Origin: an uncultured Gammaproteobacteria bacterium
GTDB taxonomy: Bacteria; Pseudomonadota; Gammaproteobacteria; Rariloculales; Rariloculaceae
NCBI GenBank assembly: GCA_946887385.1
Contig: CAMPKU010000087.1
Location: forward strand, 1 to 15,870
Length of the DNA stretch: 15,870 nt
Direction of reading: 5' to 3'
The position numbers were made by a program, and so were the translations under genes. The notes under the pieces were generated by a model. It was not told where the DNA came from. It was given only the letters and a program-made list of their open reading frames with translations, and ran no database searches. Below are positions 1-8,302 of this stretch, piece after piece. Within the stretch, counting starts at the first letter, position 1; the number at the start of each line of letters is the position of its first letter.

Positions 1-380
1 TGTTGCTGATGACGATTTTCGGCATCTCCGCCCTCGTGCTGGCCGCGATCGGCATTTACGGCCTCATGGCGTACTCGGTGCAGCACCGCACGCAGGAGAT
101 CGGCATTCGCATGGCGCTTGGCGCGCAGGCCGACCAGGTTCGCTGGAGCGTCGTGAAGCAGGGCATGACGCTCGTCGGCGTCGGTATCGCCGTCGGCATC
201 CTGGCCGCGTTTTTCTTGGCGACGCTGCTCGCGTCGGTGCTTTATGGCGTACAGGCGCGCGACGTGCTGGTCTTCGCCGGCGTGCCTGCCGTGCTCGCGG
301 CGACGGCGTTCGCGGCCGTGTGGATCGCGGCGCGGCGCGCGAGCCTCATCGATCCGCTCGACGCGCTGCGGTATGCGTAG
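1..380 (+). CDS. MacB/FtsX-type ABC permease, C-terminal end (5' part outside window)
   Basis: This is the last ~126 codons of a permease gene that begins before the window; reading frame 3 is open from the left edge to a TAG at 378-380. The visible part is one FtsX-type membrane domain: a hydrophobic helix (IFGISALVLAAIGIYGLMAY), then the cytoplasmic coupling segment QEIGIRMALGAQ that docks on the ATPase, then two more helices and a short basic tail ending in DALRYA. This layout matches the C-terminal half of MacB-like and duplicated ADOP permeases; which of the two cannot be told without the N-terminus. By family it would move a hydrophobic substrate or couple ATP hydrolysis to work in the periplasm. 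Its stop lies only 5 bp from the stop of the converging phosphoketolase gene, so no separate terminator fits between them. Confidence 0.85.
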   Translation, partial: LLMTIFGISALVLAAIGIYGLMAYSVQHRTQEIGIRMALGAQADQVRWSVVKQGMTLVGVGIAVGILAAFFLATLLASVLYGVQARDVLVFAGVPAVLAATAFAAVWIAARRASLIDPLDALRYA

Positions 381-385
381 CGCTC

Positions 386-2746
386 TTACTGCCAGGTCCA
401 GTCGCGAATCGAAGGCAAGTCCTCGCCGTGCTCGCGAATGTAGTCGCGATGCTCGGCCAGGCGATCGCGCATGAGCTGGCGCGTATGCGCGGCGCGCGGG
501 GCGAGCCGCGGCACGCGCTGCGCCACGTCGCCCACCAAGTGGAAGCGATCGAGGTCGTTGCGCACCACCATGTCGAACGGGGTCGTCGTCGTGCCTTCCT
601 CTTTGTAGCCGCGCACGTGCAGATTGCCGTGGTTCGTGCGCCGGTAGGTTAGGCGGTGCAGCAGCCACGGATAGCCGTGGTAAGCGAAGATGATCGGCTT
701 GTCGCGCGTGAAAATGGCGTCGAACTCGTGGTCCGGCAGCCCGTTGGGGTGCTCGCTCGGCGGTTGAAGCGTCATCAGGTCCACGACGTTGACGACGCGA
801 ATGGCGAGATCCGGAAACAGCTCTTTGAGCAGGGAAACGGCCGCGAGCGTCTCGAGCGTCGGCACGTCGCCGGCGCACGCGAGCACCACCTCGGGCTCGC
901 CGCCGCCGTCCGTGCTCGCCCAAGGCCACAGGCCGATGCCGGCTTCGCAGTGGCGCGTCGCGGCCGCCATGTCGAGCCACTGCGGCTGCTTCTGTTTGCC
1001 CGCCACGATCACGTTGACGAGATCGCGAGAGCGCAGCGCGCGGTCGGCAACTGCGAGCAACGTATTGGCGTCGGGCGGGAGGTATACGCGGATCACGTCG
1101 GCCTTCTTGTTCATCACGTGATCGATGAAGCCGGGGTCCTGATGGCTGAAGCCGTTGTGATCCTGGCGCCAGACGTGCGAGGTGAGAAGGTAGTTCAGCG
1201 ACGAGATCGACCGGCGCCACGGCAGCTCCTTCGTCACCTTGAGCCACTTCGCGTGCTGATTGAACATCGAGTCGACGATGTGGACGAAGGCCTCGTAGCA
1301 CGAGAAGAAGCCGTGGCGCCCCGTGAGCAAATAGCCTTCGAGCCAGCCCTGGCATAGATGCTCCGACAGAATTTCGAGCACGCGGCCGTCGGGGGCGAGA
1401 TGGCGGTCCACGTCCGTCACGGGCCCGAGATGCCGTTTCGCCGTGGCCTCGTACACGCTCGTGAGGCGGTTCGATTCCGTTTCGTCGGGCCCGAAGAGCA
1501 GAAAATTGCGTGCGTCGTTATTCTCGACGAACACATCGCGCAAAAAGGCACCGAGCACGCGCGTCGCCTCGGCCGACACGGCGCCCGGCTTCGGCACGTC
1601 CACGGCGTAGCGGCGGTAATCGGGCAGGCGCAGCGCGCGCCGCAGGATGCCGCCGTTGGCGTACGGCGTTGCGCCGAGTCGCAGCGTGCCGCTCGGTACG
1701 TGCGCGAGCAGCGCAGCATCGGGCGCGCCCGCCGCGTCGAACAGCTCCTCGGGCCGATAGCTCTTGAGCCAGCGCTCGAGCGCGCGCACATGCTCGGGCT
1801 CTGTTGCCAGCGACGCGAGCGGTACTTGATGCGACCGCCACGTGCCTTCGACGAGATGGCCGTCCACCTCATGCGGGCCCGTCCACCCTTTCGGCGTGCG
1901 CAGCACGAGCATCGGCCAGCGCGGCACTGCCGTTACGGGCCCGCGCCGCGCGGCGGCCTTGATCGACGCGATGTCGTCGAGCGCCGCGTCGAGCGCCGCC
2001 GCCATGGTCTGGTGCATGGGCTCCGGCTCGTGGCCGCTCACGAAGTGCGGCGCCCAACCGTAGCCGCGCAGCAAGTCGACGAGCTCGTCCTCGGGCATGC
2101 GCGCGAGCACGGTCGGGTTCGCGATCTTCCAGCCGTTCAAGTGCAGGATAGGCAGCACGGCGCCGTCGTCGACGGGATTCAAGAACTTGTTCGAGTGCCA
2201 GCTCGCCGCGAGCGCGCCGGTCTCGGCCTCGCCGTCGCCCACCACGCAGGCCACGACGAGCTGCGGATTATCGAATGCGGCACCGAAGGCATGCGCAAGC
2301 GCGTAGCCGAGCTCGCCGCCCTCGTGAATCGAGCCTGGGATCTCGGGTGCGCAGTGGCTCGGGATCCCGCCAGGAAAGGAGAACTGCTTGAACAGCCGCT
2401 GCATACCCTCGGCGTCGAGCGACACGTCGGGATAAATCTCCGAGTACGTCCCCTCGAGCCAGGTGTTGGCGACGAGCGCGGGCCCGCCGTGCCCCGGGCC
2501 GATGACGAGCAGCATTGGAAGCTCGCGCGCCTTGATGGCGCGATTCAAGTGCGCGTAAATGAAGTTGAGCCCCGGCGTGGTGCCCCAGTGCCCGAGCAGC
2601 CGCGGCTTCACGTGCTCGAGCGCCAGCGGCTCCTCGAGCAGCGGGTTGGCTTTCAAGTAGATCTGCCCGACGGACAGGTAGTTGGCGGCGCGCCAGTACG
2701 CGTCGATCGCCGCAAGCGCGGCCGCGTCGAGCACGGCGCTCACCAC
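386..2746 (-). CDS. xfp: Xylulose-5-phosphate/fructose-6-phosphate phosphoketolase
   Basis: A full-length thiamine-diphosphate phosphoketolase of about 786 residues, the usual size. It splits xylulose-5-P (and usually fructose-6-P) with phosphate into acetyl-phosphate plus glyceraldehyde-3-P or erythrose-4-P, in the cytosol. Visible family motifs are [10 protein letters not shown] near 53-62, GPGHGGPA near 84-90, the diphosphate/Mg-binding GDGEAETG at 170-177 followed by WHSNKFLN, and the C-terminal [11 protein letters not shown] block carrying active-site histidines. Two adjacent GTG codons (2746 and 2743) could start it. The second forms a GTGA overlap with the stop of the acetate kinase gene, which suggests translational coupling; the difference is one residue. 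It lies directly downstream of ackA in the same direction, so the acetyl-phosphate made here can go straight to ATP and acetate. Substrate preference (X5P only or dual) cannot be read from the sequence. Confidence 0.96.
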   Translation of the reverse strand: MVSAVLDAAALAAIDAYWRAANYLSVGQIYLKANPLLEEPLALEHVKPRLLGHWGTTPGLNFIYAHLNRAIKARELPMLLVIGPGHGGPALVANTWLEGTYSEIYPDVSLDAEGMQRLFKQFSFPGGIPSHCAPEIPGSIHEGGELGYALAHAFGAAFDNPQLVVACVVGDGEAETGALAASWHSNKFLNPVDDGAVLPILHLNGWKIANPTVLARMPEDELVDLLRGYGWAPHFVSGHEPEPMHQTMAAALDAALDDIASIKAAARRGPVTAVPRWPMLVLRTPKGWTGPHEVDGHLVEGTWRSHQVPLASLATEPEHVRALERWLKSYRPEELFDAAGAPDAALLAHVPSGTLRLGATPYANGGILRRALRLPDYRRYAVDVPKPGAVSAEATRVLGAFLRDVFVENNDARNFLLFGPDETESNRLTSVYEATAKRHLGPVTDVDRHLAPDGRVLEILSEHLCQGWLEGYLLTGRHGFFSCYEAFVHIVDSMFNQHAKWLKVTKELPWRRSISSLNYLLTSHVWRQDHNGFSHQDPGFIDHVMNKKADVIRVYLPPDANTLLAVADRALRSRDLVNVIVAGKQKQPQWLDMAAATRHCEAGIGLWPWASTDGGGEPEVVLACAGDVPTLETLAAVSLLKELFPDLAIRVVNVVDLMTLQPPSEHPNGLPDHEFDAIFTRDKPIIFAYHGYPWLLHRLTYRRTNHGNLHVRGYKEEGTTTTPFDMVVRNDLDRFHLVGDVAQRVPRLAPRAAHTRQLMRDRLAEHRDYIREHGEDLPSIRDWTWQ

Positions 2747-3969
2747 GCCCGCCGCGCCGTGCTTCCGCCGGCGGGTTCCGCAACGGGCAGGGCGTCACGC
2801 ACGCGCTCGGCGATCAACAGCTCCTCGTCCACGGGAATCACGTCGATGGCGATCGCCGAGCTCGAGCTCGTGATTCGCGCCGCCAGCCCGGCGGCATCGT
2901 CGTTCGCGGCCGTGTCGAGCCGCACTCCGAGCCACTCGAGGCCGCGGCACAGACGTGCGCGCACGGCCGGAGCGTTCTCGCCGATGCCGCCGCCGATCGC
3001 GATGGCATCCAAGCCGCCAAGCAAGGCCGCATACGCTCCGACGTATTTCAAAAGCCGATGGTGGAAAGCGGCCATCGCAAGGATCGCGCCTTCATGGCCG
3101 TGCGCCTCGAGCTCGAGCAACTCGCGCACGTCACCGGTCGCACCCGAAAGACCCTTGAGCCCCGACTCCCGGTGCAGCATGTGATTGATCGCCGACCACG
3201 ACTCGCCGCGCCGCGCGAGCTCGAGCAGCACGCCTGCGTCGAGATCGCCGGGCCGCGTGGCCATGATCAATCCCTCCAGCGGCGAGAAGCCCATGCTCGT
3301 ATCGACGGGTTTGCCGTCGAGCACGGCGGCCGCCGAGCAGCCGTTGCCGAGCTGCAGCGTGACGAGCCGGCGCGGCGGCGTGCCGTGCCGCCGCGCTTCG
3401 CGCACGAGATGCTCGTGCGCCAGCCCATGGAAGCCGAAGCGGCGGAGGCCGCGATTGAACCGCCACTCGGCAGGCAACGCGTACTCGCGCGCATGCGGCG
3501 GCAGCTCCGCGAAAAACGCTGTGTCGAACACCGCATAGAGCGGTACCCGCGGGTAGCGCGCGGCCGTGGCGCGCACCACCGTCAGTGCCGGCGGATTGTG
3601 CAGCGGTGCCAGCTCCCGAAGCGTGTCGAGCTGCCGCCAAACGTCGGCCGTAACGCGAACGGGCGCTGTGAGGTGGGCGCCGCCGTGCACGATGCGATGG
3701 CCGATCGCGACCAGCCGGCTCTCCACTGCTTGCGATCCGGGCAACATGCGCTCGAGCAGCAGCTCCGCGGCGCGCGCATGATCGGCAACGCCGCCCACCG
3801 AGAAGCCCACGTCATCGACGCGCAAACGCGCATGCCTACGTCCGACGCCGTCGAGCCGCGCCGTCGACTCGAGTCTGAGCGACGTTTCTTCGACCACGAA
3901 AAGCTTCGCCCGTAACGACGAGCTGCCTACGTTCAGCGCCAGCAATAACGGCGATCCAGCTTCCGGCAT
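2740..3969 (-). CDS. ackA: Acetate kinase
   Basis: A 409-residue ASKHA-fold acetate kinase, which interconverts acetyl-phosphate + ADP and acetate + ATP. Motifs in order: the N-terminal phosphate loop [11 protein letters not shown] (Asn13), GHRIVHGG (Arg92), FDTAFF (Asp149, the catalytic aspartate position), GFHGLAHEH (His181), [22 protein letters not shown] followed by ATRPGDLD, and GGIGENA near the C-terminus. The reading frame extends far upstream, but the family alignment begins at ATG 3969, and GGAGG lies 4 nt before it. One oddity: the usual FDTAFH motif reads FDTAFF here, so a commonly conserved histidine is Phe153. The gene overlaps the phosphoketolase start by 4-7 nt and follows the DUF1097 gene by 83 bp, which supports a single operon. 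A related butyrate or propionate kinase is a less likely alternative, given the partner gene. Confidence 0.95.
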   Translation of the reverse strand: MPEAGSPLLLALNVGSSSLRAKLFVVEETSLRLESTARLDGVGRRHARLRVDDVGFSVGGVADHARAAELLLERMLPGSQAVESRLVAIGHRIVHGGAHLTAPVRVTADVWRQLDTLRELAPLHNPPALTVVRATAARYPRVPLYAVFDTAFFAELPPHAREYALPAEWRFNRGLRRFGFHGLAHEHLVREARRHGTPPRRLVTLQLGNGCSAAAVLDGKPVDTSMGFSPLEGLIMATRPGDLDAGVLLELARRGESWSAINHMLHRESGLKGLSGATGDVRELLELEAHGHEGAILAMAAFHHRLLKYVGAYAALLGGLDAIAIGGGIGENAPAVRARLCRGLEWLGVRLDTAANDDAAGLAARITSSSSAIAIDVIPVDEELLIAERVRDALPVAEPAGGSTARRAW

Positions 3970-4010
3970 GCATCCTCCCGCCGCAGAGTGTGCAAGCCGT
4001 GTGCCAACTT

Positions 4011-4037
4011 CTCGCCCGCGGCGGCTCCGCGGGCGAG
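4011..4037 (-). other. Perfect 11-bp intergenic hairpin between DUF1097 gene and ackA
   Basis: CTCGCCCGCGG (4011-4021) and its exact reverse complement (4027-4037) flank a 5-nt loop. It sits in the 83-bp gap between the stop of the DUF1097 gene (4053) and the ackA start (3969). In the minus direction it is followed only by AAGTT rather than a run of T, so it is a poor intrinsic terminator. It could be a partial attenuator or an mRNA stabiliser setting different expression for the upstream and downstream genes. The structure is seen; the role is inferred. Confidence 0.6.
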
Positions 4038-4052
4038 GAACGGCGGGGCGGC

Positions 4053-4544
4053 TTACTTTTTCGTGAGAGCGCCGGCGACGGCTTCGGACACGAAACCGAA
4101 CGCCGCGCCGATGACGATGGAGAGGATCGTCGGCACGAGCGCGCTCGTCGCGGTTTGGCCTGCGCCGAGCAAGATGAGCCCCGCGATGCTGGCGAACCCG
4201 TAAACGCTGGCGGGAATCGTTGCGAGGAACGGCAGCTTCGACGCCAAGCAAATGACGGCCGCGCCGAGGCCCACGGCGATCGGCGCCGCGAACTGACCGA
4301 GCGAGCCGTCGAGCTGTGCCGCGAGCAACACGGCCGCCATGCCGACGACGGCGCCGAAGCTCATGCACACGATGGTCTTGCGCGTGCCGGCAAATTTTCC
4401 GCCTGCTTGATAGTGGCAGCCCCACGCGATAAATGCCTGCCAGACCTGGAGGTCTGCGGCCCGAACGGGATCGAAGAAGAAAAGCCAAGTGGCGACGACG
4501 GCGAGCATGCCGACCGAGACTGCGAGCGCGATATACGAGGACAT
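4053..4544 (-). CDS. DUF1097 family inner-membrane protein (YcdZ-like)
   Basis: A 163-residue, very hydrophobic protein with about five or six membrane helices: SYIALAVSVGMLAVVATWLFF at the N-terminus, then helices around VWQAFIAWG, KTIVCMSFGAVVGMAAVLL, FAAPIAVGLGAAVICLA, TIPASVYGFASIAGLILLG and ALVPTILSIVIGAAFGFV, ending in a KK tail. The size, the helix pattern and the segment 'AFIAWGCHYQAGGKFAG' resemble DUF1097 proteins such as E. coli YcdZ, also about 163 residues; I assign the family from memory. No biochemical function is established for it. The start at 4544 is chosen because AAAGGAG lies 5 nt before the ATG; the open frame upstream of it lacks family-like sequence. It is the first gene of the run leading into ackA and xfp, so a role tied to acetate or fermentation is possible but unproven. 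Confidence 0.75.
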   Translation of the reverse strand: MSSYIALAVSVGMLAVVATWLFFFDPVRAADLQVWQAFIAWGCHYQAGGKFAGTRKTIVCMSFGAVVGMAAVLLAAQLDGSLGQFAAPIAVGLGAAVICLASKLPFLATIPASVYGFASIAGLILLGAGQTATSALVPTILSIVIGAAFGFVSEAVAGALTKK

Positions 4545-4675
4545 GAGGTCTCCTTTGTCGTTCTGGTTATGAAGGAGCGAACGGAGCGGAATCGTGCTAC
4601 GGCGCAGGTGCGCCGAAATGGCGGCGAAGCGTGTCGATCGTGCTCTCCCTCCACGCACCGGCCGATGTTTCCCCT

Positions 4676-4681
4676 ACTATA
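4676..4681 (-). promoter_or_regulatory. Possible -10 hexamer for the DUF1097-ackA-xfp operon
   Basis: On the minus strand this reads TATAGT, five of six matches to the sigma-70 -10 consensus, in otherwise GC-rich DNA. I see no convincing -35 at 16-18 bp upstream. It lies about 130 bp before the DUF1097 start codon and only 15 bp from the palindrome at 4696-4713. If that palindrome binds a regulator, the divergent operon could be affected too. Confidence 0.3.
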
Positions 4682-4695
4682 CGCACGTTCGCGTT

Positions 4696-4713
4696 CGTCC
4701 CGGAAATGGGACG
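4696..4713. promoter_or_regulatory. Palindromic candidate activator site (UAS) upstream of the sigma-54 promoter
   Basis: A perfect inverted repeat, CGTCCC-N6-GGGACG, with its centre about 105 bp upstream of the -24 GG at 4810. That is a normal distance for an enhancer bound by an NtrC-type regulator acting through DNA looping. The 16-bp core at 4698-4713 recurs at 10173-10188 with one difference (TCCCGGRAATGGGACG), upstream of the permease gene. Binding by the regulator encoded at 5565-6923 is inferred. Confidence 0.55.
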
Positions 4714-4808
4714 CGCGCCGCCGGAACGCGACGGCGCGGAGCTGCCCGGAGCGCACGCCGTTTCGGCGAAAGCTTCACGGAACAAGGGGTTGGGCGCGAT
4801 TGCGCGTT

Positions 4809-4824
4809 TGGCACGGGAGTTGCT
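4809..4824 (+). promoter_or_regulatory. Sigma-54 (-24/-12) promoter of the ATPase-RR-HK operon
   Basis: TGGCACG-GGAG-TTGCT matches the sigma-54 consensus TGGCACG-N4-TTGC[A/T] at every defined position, with GG (4810-4811) and GC (4822-4823) exactly 12 bp apart. The start of transcription would be near 4835. That leaves a ~27-nt leader with AGAGG 6 nt before the ATG at 4862. The operon encodes a sigma-54 activator, so autoregulation is likely. Confidence 0.85.
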
Positions 4825-4861
4825 CTGCGGCCTGCGAGCCATGACAGATGAGAGGCACGTG

Positions 4862-5539
4862 ATGATTCGGTTGAACAACGTCGAGAAGTCGTATCCCTAC
4901 AAGGGCGGCCAAACCTGGGTGCTGCGCCAAATCGGCCTCGAGATCGCGGAAGGCGATTTCGTGACGATCATGGGCCCGTCGGGCTCGGGGAAGTCCACGC
5001 TGCTCGCGATCCTGGGGATGCTCGACGGCGAGTACTCCGGCGAGTACTGGTTCGACGACAAGCCCGTGCACAAGGCCAGCGTGAAGGAACGTGGGCGCAT
5101 CAATAAAGAGAACGTCGGCTTCGTGTTTCAGCACTTCCATCTGCTCGACGACTTGACCGTGTACGAGAACCTCGAGATCCCGCTCTCGTATCGCGACGTG
5201 GCACGCAAGGAACGCGAAGCGCGCGTGGCCGAGGTGCTCGATCGCTTTCAGATGGTGGGCAAGAAGGATCTCTATCCCACTCAGCTCTCCGGCGGCCAGC
5301 AGCAACAAGTCGCGGTGGCGCGGGCCGTCATCGCGAATCCACGCATCGTGCTCGCCGACGAGCCGACCGGCAGCCTGCACTGGAGCCAGGGCGAGGAAAT
5401 CATGAGGCTGCTGAAAGGGCTCAACGAGGGCGGCACCACGATCGTGCAGGTGTCGCACGACGAGCGGGTCGCGGCATTTGGCCGCCGGCTCATCGAGCTC
5501 GGCGACGGCTGGATCAGCGCCGACAAGACAATCGGTTGA
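4862..5539 (+). CDS. ABC transporter ATP-binding protein, MacB/LolD type
   Basis: A 225-residue nucleotide-binding subunit typical of the MacB/LolD/FtsE group, expected to power FtsX-fold permeases from the cytoplasmic face. Visible motifs: Walker A GPSGSGKST (38-46), Q-loop Gln90 in VFQHFHLL, signature LSGGQ (142-146), Walker B IVLADE (162-167) and the switch His199 in VSHDE. The D-loop, usually SALD or GALD, reads GSLH, with His173 in place of the usual aspartate; I believe this is seen in relatives paired with duplicated permeases. ATG 4862 is chosen because AGAGG lies 6 nt upstream; in-frame ATG 4841 has no ribosome-binding site. No permease gene is next to it. It is followed after 25 bp by the response regulator, so it may supply several separately encoded permeases nearby. 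It could instead have its own distant partner. Confidence 0.93.
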   Translation: MIRLNNVEKSYPYKGGQTWVLRQIGLEIAEGDFVTIMGPSGSGKSTLLAILGMLDGEYSGEYWFDDKPVHKASVKERGRINKENVGFVFQHFHLLDDLTVYENLEIPLSYRDVARKEREARVAEVLDRFQMVGKKDLYPTQLSGGQQQQVAVARAVIANPRIVLADEPTGSLHWSQGEEIMRLLKGLNEGGTTIVQVSHDERVAAFGRRLIELGDGWISADKTIG

Positions 5540-5564
5540 CGCACTTACCGCGTTTTCGAGAACA

Positions 5565-6923
5565 ATGCCGACACGCCAACCCCGCATCTTCGTAGCCGAC
5601 GACCAGCGCGACGTCGTCGAATCGCTGCGCCTGCTCTTGAAGAGCGAAGGCTTCGCAACGGATACGTTCACCAACCCCGAATCGTTGGTCGGCGCACTGC
5701 GCGAGCGCACGGCCGACGCCGTGCTCATGGACTTGAACTACACGCGCGACACGACGTCGGGCGACGAAGGCCTCGATACCGTCACGAGAATCCGCTCGTT
5801 CGACGCGCATACGCCCATCGTGCTGATGACGGCGTGGGGCACTATCAACCTTGCCGTCGAAGGCATGCGCCGCGGTGCGCAAGACTTCATCGAGAAGCCC
5901 TGGGATAACGACCGGCTGCTCGCGGTGCTGCGCACACAAGTTGCGCTCGGCCGCGCGCTCCAGCGTGCGCGCACACTCGAGGCCGAGAACCTTCAGCTCA
6001 AAGGCGGGGGCGAGTCGTTGATCGCCGACTCACCTGCGATGCAGCCTGTGCTCGAGACCGTCGAGCGCGTGGCCCCCACCGATGCCAACGTGTTGATCAC
6101 CGGCGAGAGCGGCTGCGGCAAGGGCCTCGTCGCCCGGTTGATCCATGAAGGCTCGCCGCGCGGCGAGCGCAGCCTCGTTACCGTGAACATCGGCAGCTTG
6201 GCCGAGACGGTGTTCGAGAGCGAGATGTTCGGTCATGTGAAAGGTGCGTTCACCGACGCGAAGAACGACCGCGTCGGCCGGTTCGAGCTCGCAGACGGCG
6301 GCACGCTGTTCCTCGACGAGATTGCCAACATCCCCGTCGCGCAGCAGGGCCGGCTCCTGCGCGTGCTCGAAGACGGCCAGTTCGAGCGGCTCGGCTCGTC
6401 GCGCACGCAGAAGGTGGACGTGCGCGTGCTGGCGGCCACCAACGCCGACATCGACGGCGAGATTGCGGCGGGCCGATTCCGCGCCGACCTGCTGTATCGC
6501 TTGAACACGATCCACATCCACTTGCCGCCGCTGCGGGAACGCGGCGACGACATTCTGCGGCTCGCGCAGCGGTTCTTGCGCCAGCACGCTCAGCATCATC
6601 GGCGTACCGTTGCTACGTTCAGCGACGCGGCACTGTCCGCGTTGCGCCGGTATGCGTGGCCAGGCAACGTGCGCGAGCTCAATCACGTCGTCGAGCGCGC
6701 CGTGCTCATGGCGCGCGGTGCTGCCATCGAGCCGGCCGATTTGCGGCTCACGGCCGGGCCTGCGGGCCCCATCGATCGCCGGCCGATGACGCTCGACGAG
6801 GTGGAGCTCGATGCGATTCGTGCCGCGCTCGCGCGCCACGACGGCAACGTGGTGGCAGCGGCCGACGAGCTCGGCATGAGCCGCTCCGCGCTGTATCGGC
6901 GCATGGAAAAATTCGGCTTGTGA
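5565..6923 (+). CDS. Sigma-54-dependent response regulator (NtrC type)
   Basis: A 452-residue three-domain activator. The receiver domain (about 6-125) has the acidic pair Asp12-Asp13, phospho-acceptor Asp56 (VLMDLN), Thr89 and Lys111 (IEKPW). The AAA+ domain (about 150-390) has Walker A GESGCGKG (180-187), the sigma-54-contact loop GAFTDA (227-232), Walker B TLFLDE (247-252), the arginine-rich [10 protein letters not shown] segment and sensor-[11 protein letters not shown] Fis-type helix-turn-helix closes the protein ([21 protein letters not shown]). Two positions differ from the commonest form: GAFTGA is GAFTDA, and Walker A ends in GKG rather than GKE; the key Thr of the loop and Lys of Walker A are kept. 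When phosphorylated it should remodel sigma-54 holoenzyme at -24/-12 promoters. The kinase gene overlaps its stop, and a sigma-54 promoter precedes the operon, so it probably controls its own operon and possibly the permeases downstream. Confidence 0.95.
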   Translation: MPTRQPRIFVADDQRDVVESLRLLLKSEGFATDTFTNPESLVGALRERTADAVLMDLNYTRDTTSGDEGLDTVTRIRSFDAHTPIVLMTAWGTINLAVEGMRRGAQDFIEKPWDNDRLLAVLRTQVALGRALQRARTLEAENLQLKGGGESLIADSPAMQPVLETVERVAPTDANVLITGESGCGKGLVARLIHEGSPRGERSLVTVNIGSLAETVFESEMFGHVKGAFTDAKNDRVGRFELADGGTLFLDEIANIPVAQQGRLLRVLEDGQFERLGSSRTQKVDVRVLAATNADIDGEIAAGRFRADLLYRLNTIHIHLPPLRERGDDILRLAQRFLRQHAQHHRRTVATFSDAALSALRRYAWPGNVRELNHVVERAVLMARGAAIEPADLRLTAGPAGPIDRRPMTLDEVELDAIRAALARHDGNVVAAADELGMSRSALYRRMEKFGL

Positions 6924-8239
6924 CGCGGCGCAAGCGGCTGCGATTTCAGAACCGGCTGCTGGTCCTCGCGCTGCTCACGATTGCGCCCACCTGGGTTGCG
7001 ACCGTCTTGCTGCTCACGTTTTCGGACGTGTCGCCGCCGCTGCGCTATACCATCTTAGGGTTCCTCTCGCTGGCGCTCCTCATCGGTCTCGTTGCGCTGC
7101 GGCGCCACGTGGTGCGCCCGCTGCAAGCTCTCGCGAACATGCTCGAGGGCTTGCGCGAGGGCGACTACTCGATGCGAGGCCGCAACGTGGATCCCGAAGA
7201 CGCGTTCGGCGAGGTGATGGTGGAGGTGAACACGCTGAGCCGCACGCTCTACGATCAGCGGCTCGAAGCGCTCGAGGCCGGCGCGCTGCTCCAGAAGATC
7301 ATCGCCGACGTCGACATCGTGGTGTTCGCGTTCGACGCCGCGCACCGGCTTCGCATCATCAACAGAGCGGGCGAGCACCTGCTGCGCGGAACGAGCGAGA
7401 AGCTGCAAGGGCGAAGCGCCGCCGAGCTCGGTCTCGCCGGGATGCTGGCAGAGGAATCCGGCCGCATCGTCTCGCACGTGTTTCCGGGCGGCGGCGGCCG
7501 GTGGGAAATTCGCCGCCGCAGCTTCCGCGAAGGCGGCAAGCCGCAGGAGCTTCTCGTGATTTCCGAGCTCTCGCGCGCGCTGCGCGAGGAAGAACGTCAG
7601 GCATGGCAGCGCATCGTGCGCGTCATCGGCCATGAGCTCAACAGCTCGCTGGCGCCGATCAAGTCCATGGCGGGCACCGTGCGCAAGCTCGTCGGCCGCG
7701 AGCCGCTGCCTGCGGATTGGCGCGAAGATGCGCGCGCCGGCCTCTCCATCATTCACGATCGCGCGGAGTCGCTCGAGCGGTTCATGGGCGCGTACGCGCG
7801 GCTCGCGCGCTTACCGCCGCCCACACGGCGCGGCGCCGAGCTGTCGGCGCTGGTGCGCCGCGTAGCGTCGCTGCACGAGCGGCGCATCACCGTGGAGACC
7901 GGCCCGTCGGTGCACGTGTCGATCGATCCGGACCAAATCGAGCAAGTGTTCATCAATTTGATGCGCAATGCCGTCGAAGCCGCCGGCGAGCGCGGTGGGG
8001 TGCGCGTGCGCTGGCATGGTAACGGCAGCAACGTGGTCGTCGAAGTCGAAGACGACGGCCCCGGGCTCGCGCGCACCGACAATCTCTGGGTGCCATTTTT
8101 CACGACGAAGCCGCACGGCACCGGCATTGGCCTCGTGCTGTCGCGCGAGATCGTCGAAAACCATGGCGGCAGCATCGCGCTCGAGAACCGCGTGGGTGCG
8201 AAAGGCTGCGTTGCGACGGTGCGGCTGCCGCTCGGCTGA
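6920..8239 (+). CDS. Membrane histidine kinase, NtrY-like, partner of the sigma-54 regulator
   Basis: A 439-residue sensor kinase starting at GTG 6920, overlapping the regulator stop by 4 nt (GTGA), which implies translational coupling. Two membrane helices (about 11-33 and 43-60) are separated by only ~10 residues, so there is no real periplasmic sensor domain. A HAMP-like segment follows (VVRPLQALANMLEGLREGDYSMRG), then a PAS-like region (about 115-215). The phospho-accepting histidine is His238 in VIGHELNSSLAPIKS, close to the NtrY-type HELNNSLAPI form. The ATPase domain has the N-box (INLMRNAVEAA, Asn350), G1 box DDGPG (378-382), F-box PFFTT and G2 box GTGIGL (400-405), all intact. It should phosphorylate Asp56 of the adjacent regulator. 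The signal is unknown; the short loop suggests an intramembrane or cytoplasmic stimulus, possibly the transporter state. Confidence 0.94.
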   Translation: MTRRKRLRFQNRLLVLALLTIAPTWVATVLLLTFSDVSPPLRYTILGFLSLALLIGLVALRRHVVRPLQALANMLEGLREGDYSMRGRNVDPEDAFGEVMVEVNTLSRTLYDQRLEALEAGALLQKIIADVDIVVFAFDAAHRLRIINRAGEHLLRGTSEKLQGRSAAELGLAGMLAEESGRIVSHVFPGGGGRWEIRRRSFREGGKPQELLVISELSRALREEERQAWQRIVRVIGHELNSSLAPIKSMAGTVRKLVGREPLPADWREDARAGLSIIHDRAESLERFMGAYARLARLPPPTRRGAELSALVRRVASLHERRITVETGPSVHVSIDPDQIEQVFINLMRNAVEAAGERGGVRVRWHGNGSNVVVEVEDDGPGLARTDNLWVPFFTTKPHGTGIGLVLSREIVENHGGSIALENRVGAKGCVATVRLPLG

Positions 8240-8302
8240 TCGAGGCCGCTAGGCCGTTCCCGCGAAGTTGAATAGCATTAGCCGTTTGCAGGGAGCGGCA
8301 CC

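Larger units (their letters stand above)
4545..4861. other. 317-bp divergent intergenic region with regulatory elements
   Basis: The gap separates the minus-strand DUF1097/ackA/xfp operon from the plus-strand ABC ATPase operon. It contains no convincing gene; the frames crossing it lack recognisable domains. It holds a perfect palindrome (4696-4713), a strong sigma-54 promoter for the plus operon (4809-4824), a ribosome-binding site AGAGG at 4851-4855, and a possible sigma-70 -10 hexamer TATAGT on the minus strand (4676-4681). That last element would give a leader of roughly 125 nt for the DUF1097 gene but has no good -35 partner. Confidence 0.7.

Noticed and set aside
1358..3184. A 608-codon open frame on the plus strand across the phosphoketolase and acetate kinase genes
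   Set aside because: It is antisense to two genes with intact motifs. Long opposite-strand frames are expected in GC-rich coding DNA, and its translation is Arg/Ala-rich with no domain.
4011..4037. Intrinsic terminator after the DUF1097 gene
   Set aside because: The stem is perfect, but no T-run follows on either strand, so I list it only as a hairpin.
3970..4488. N-terminal extension of the acetate kinase frame up to 4488
   Set aside because: The extension is Arg-rich, covers the DUF1097 gene in another frame, and acetate kinase similarity begins only at residue ~10 after ATG 3969, which has its own GGAGG.
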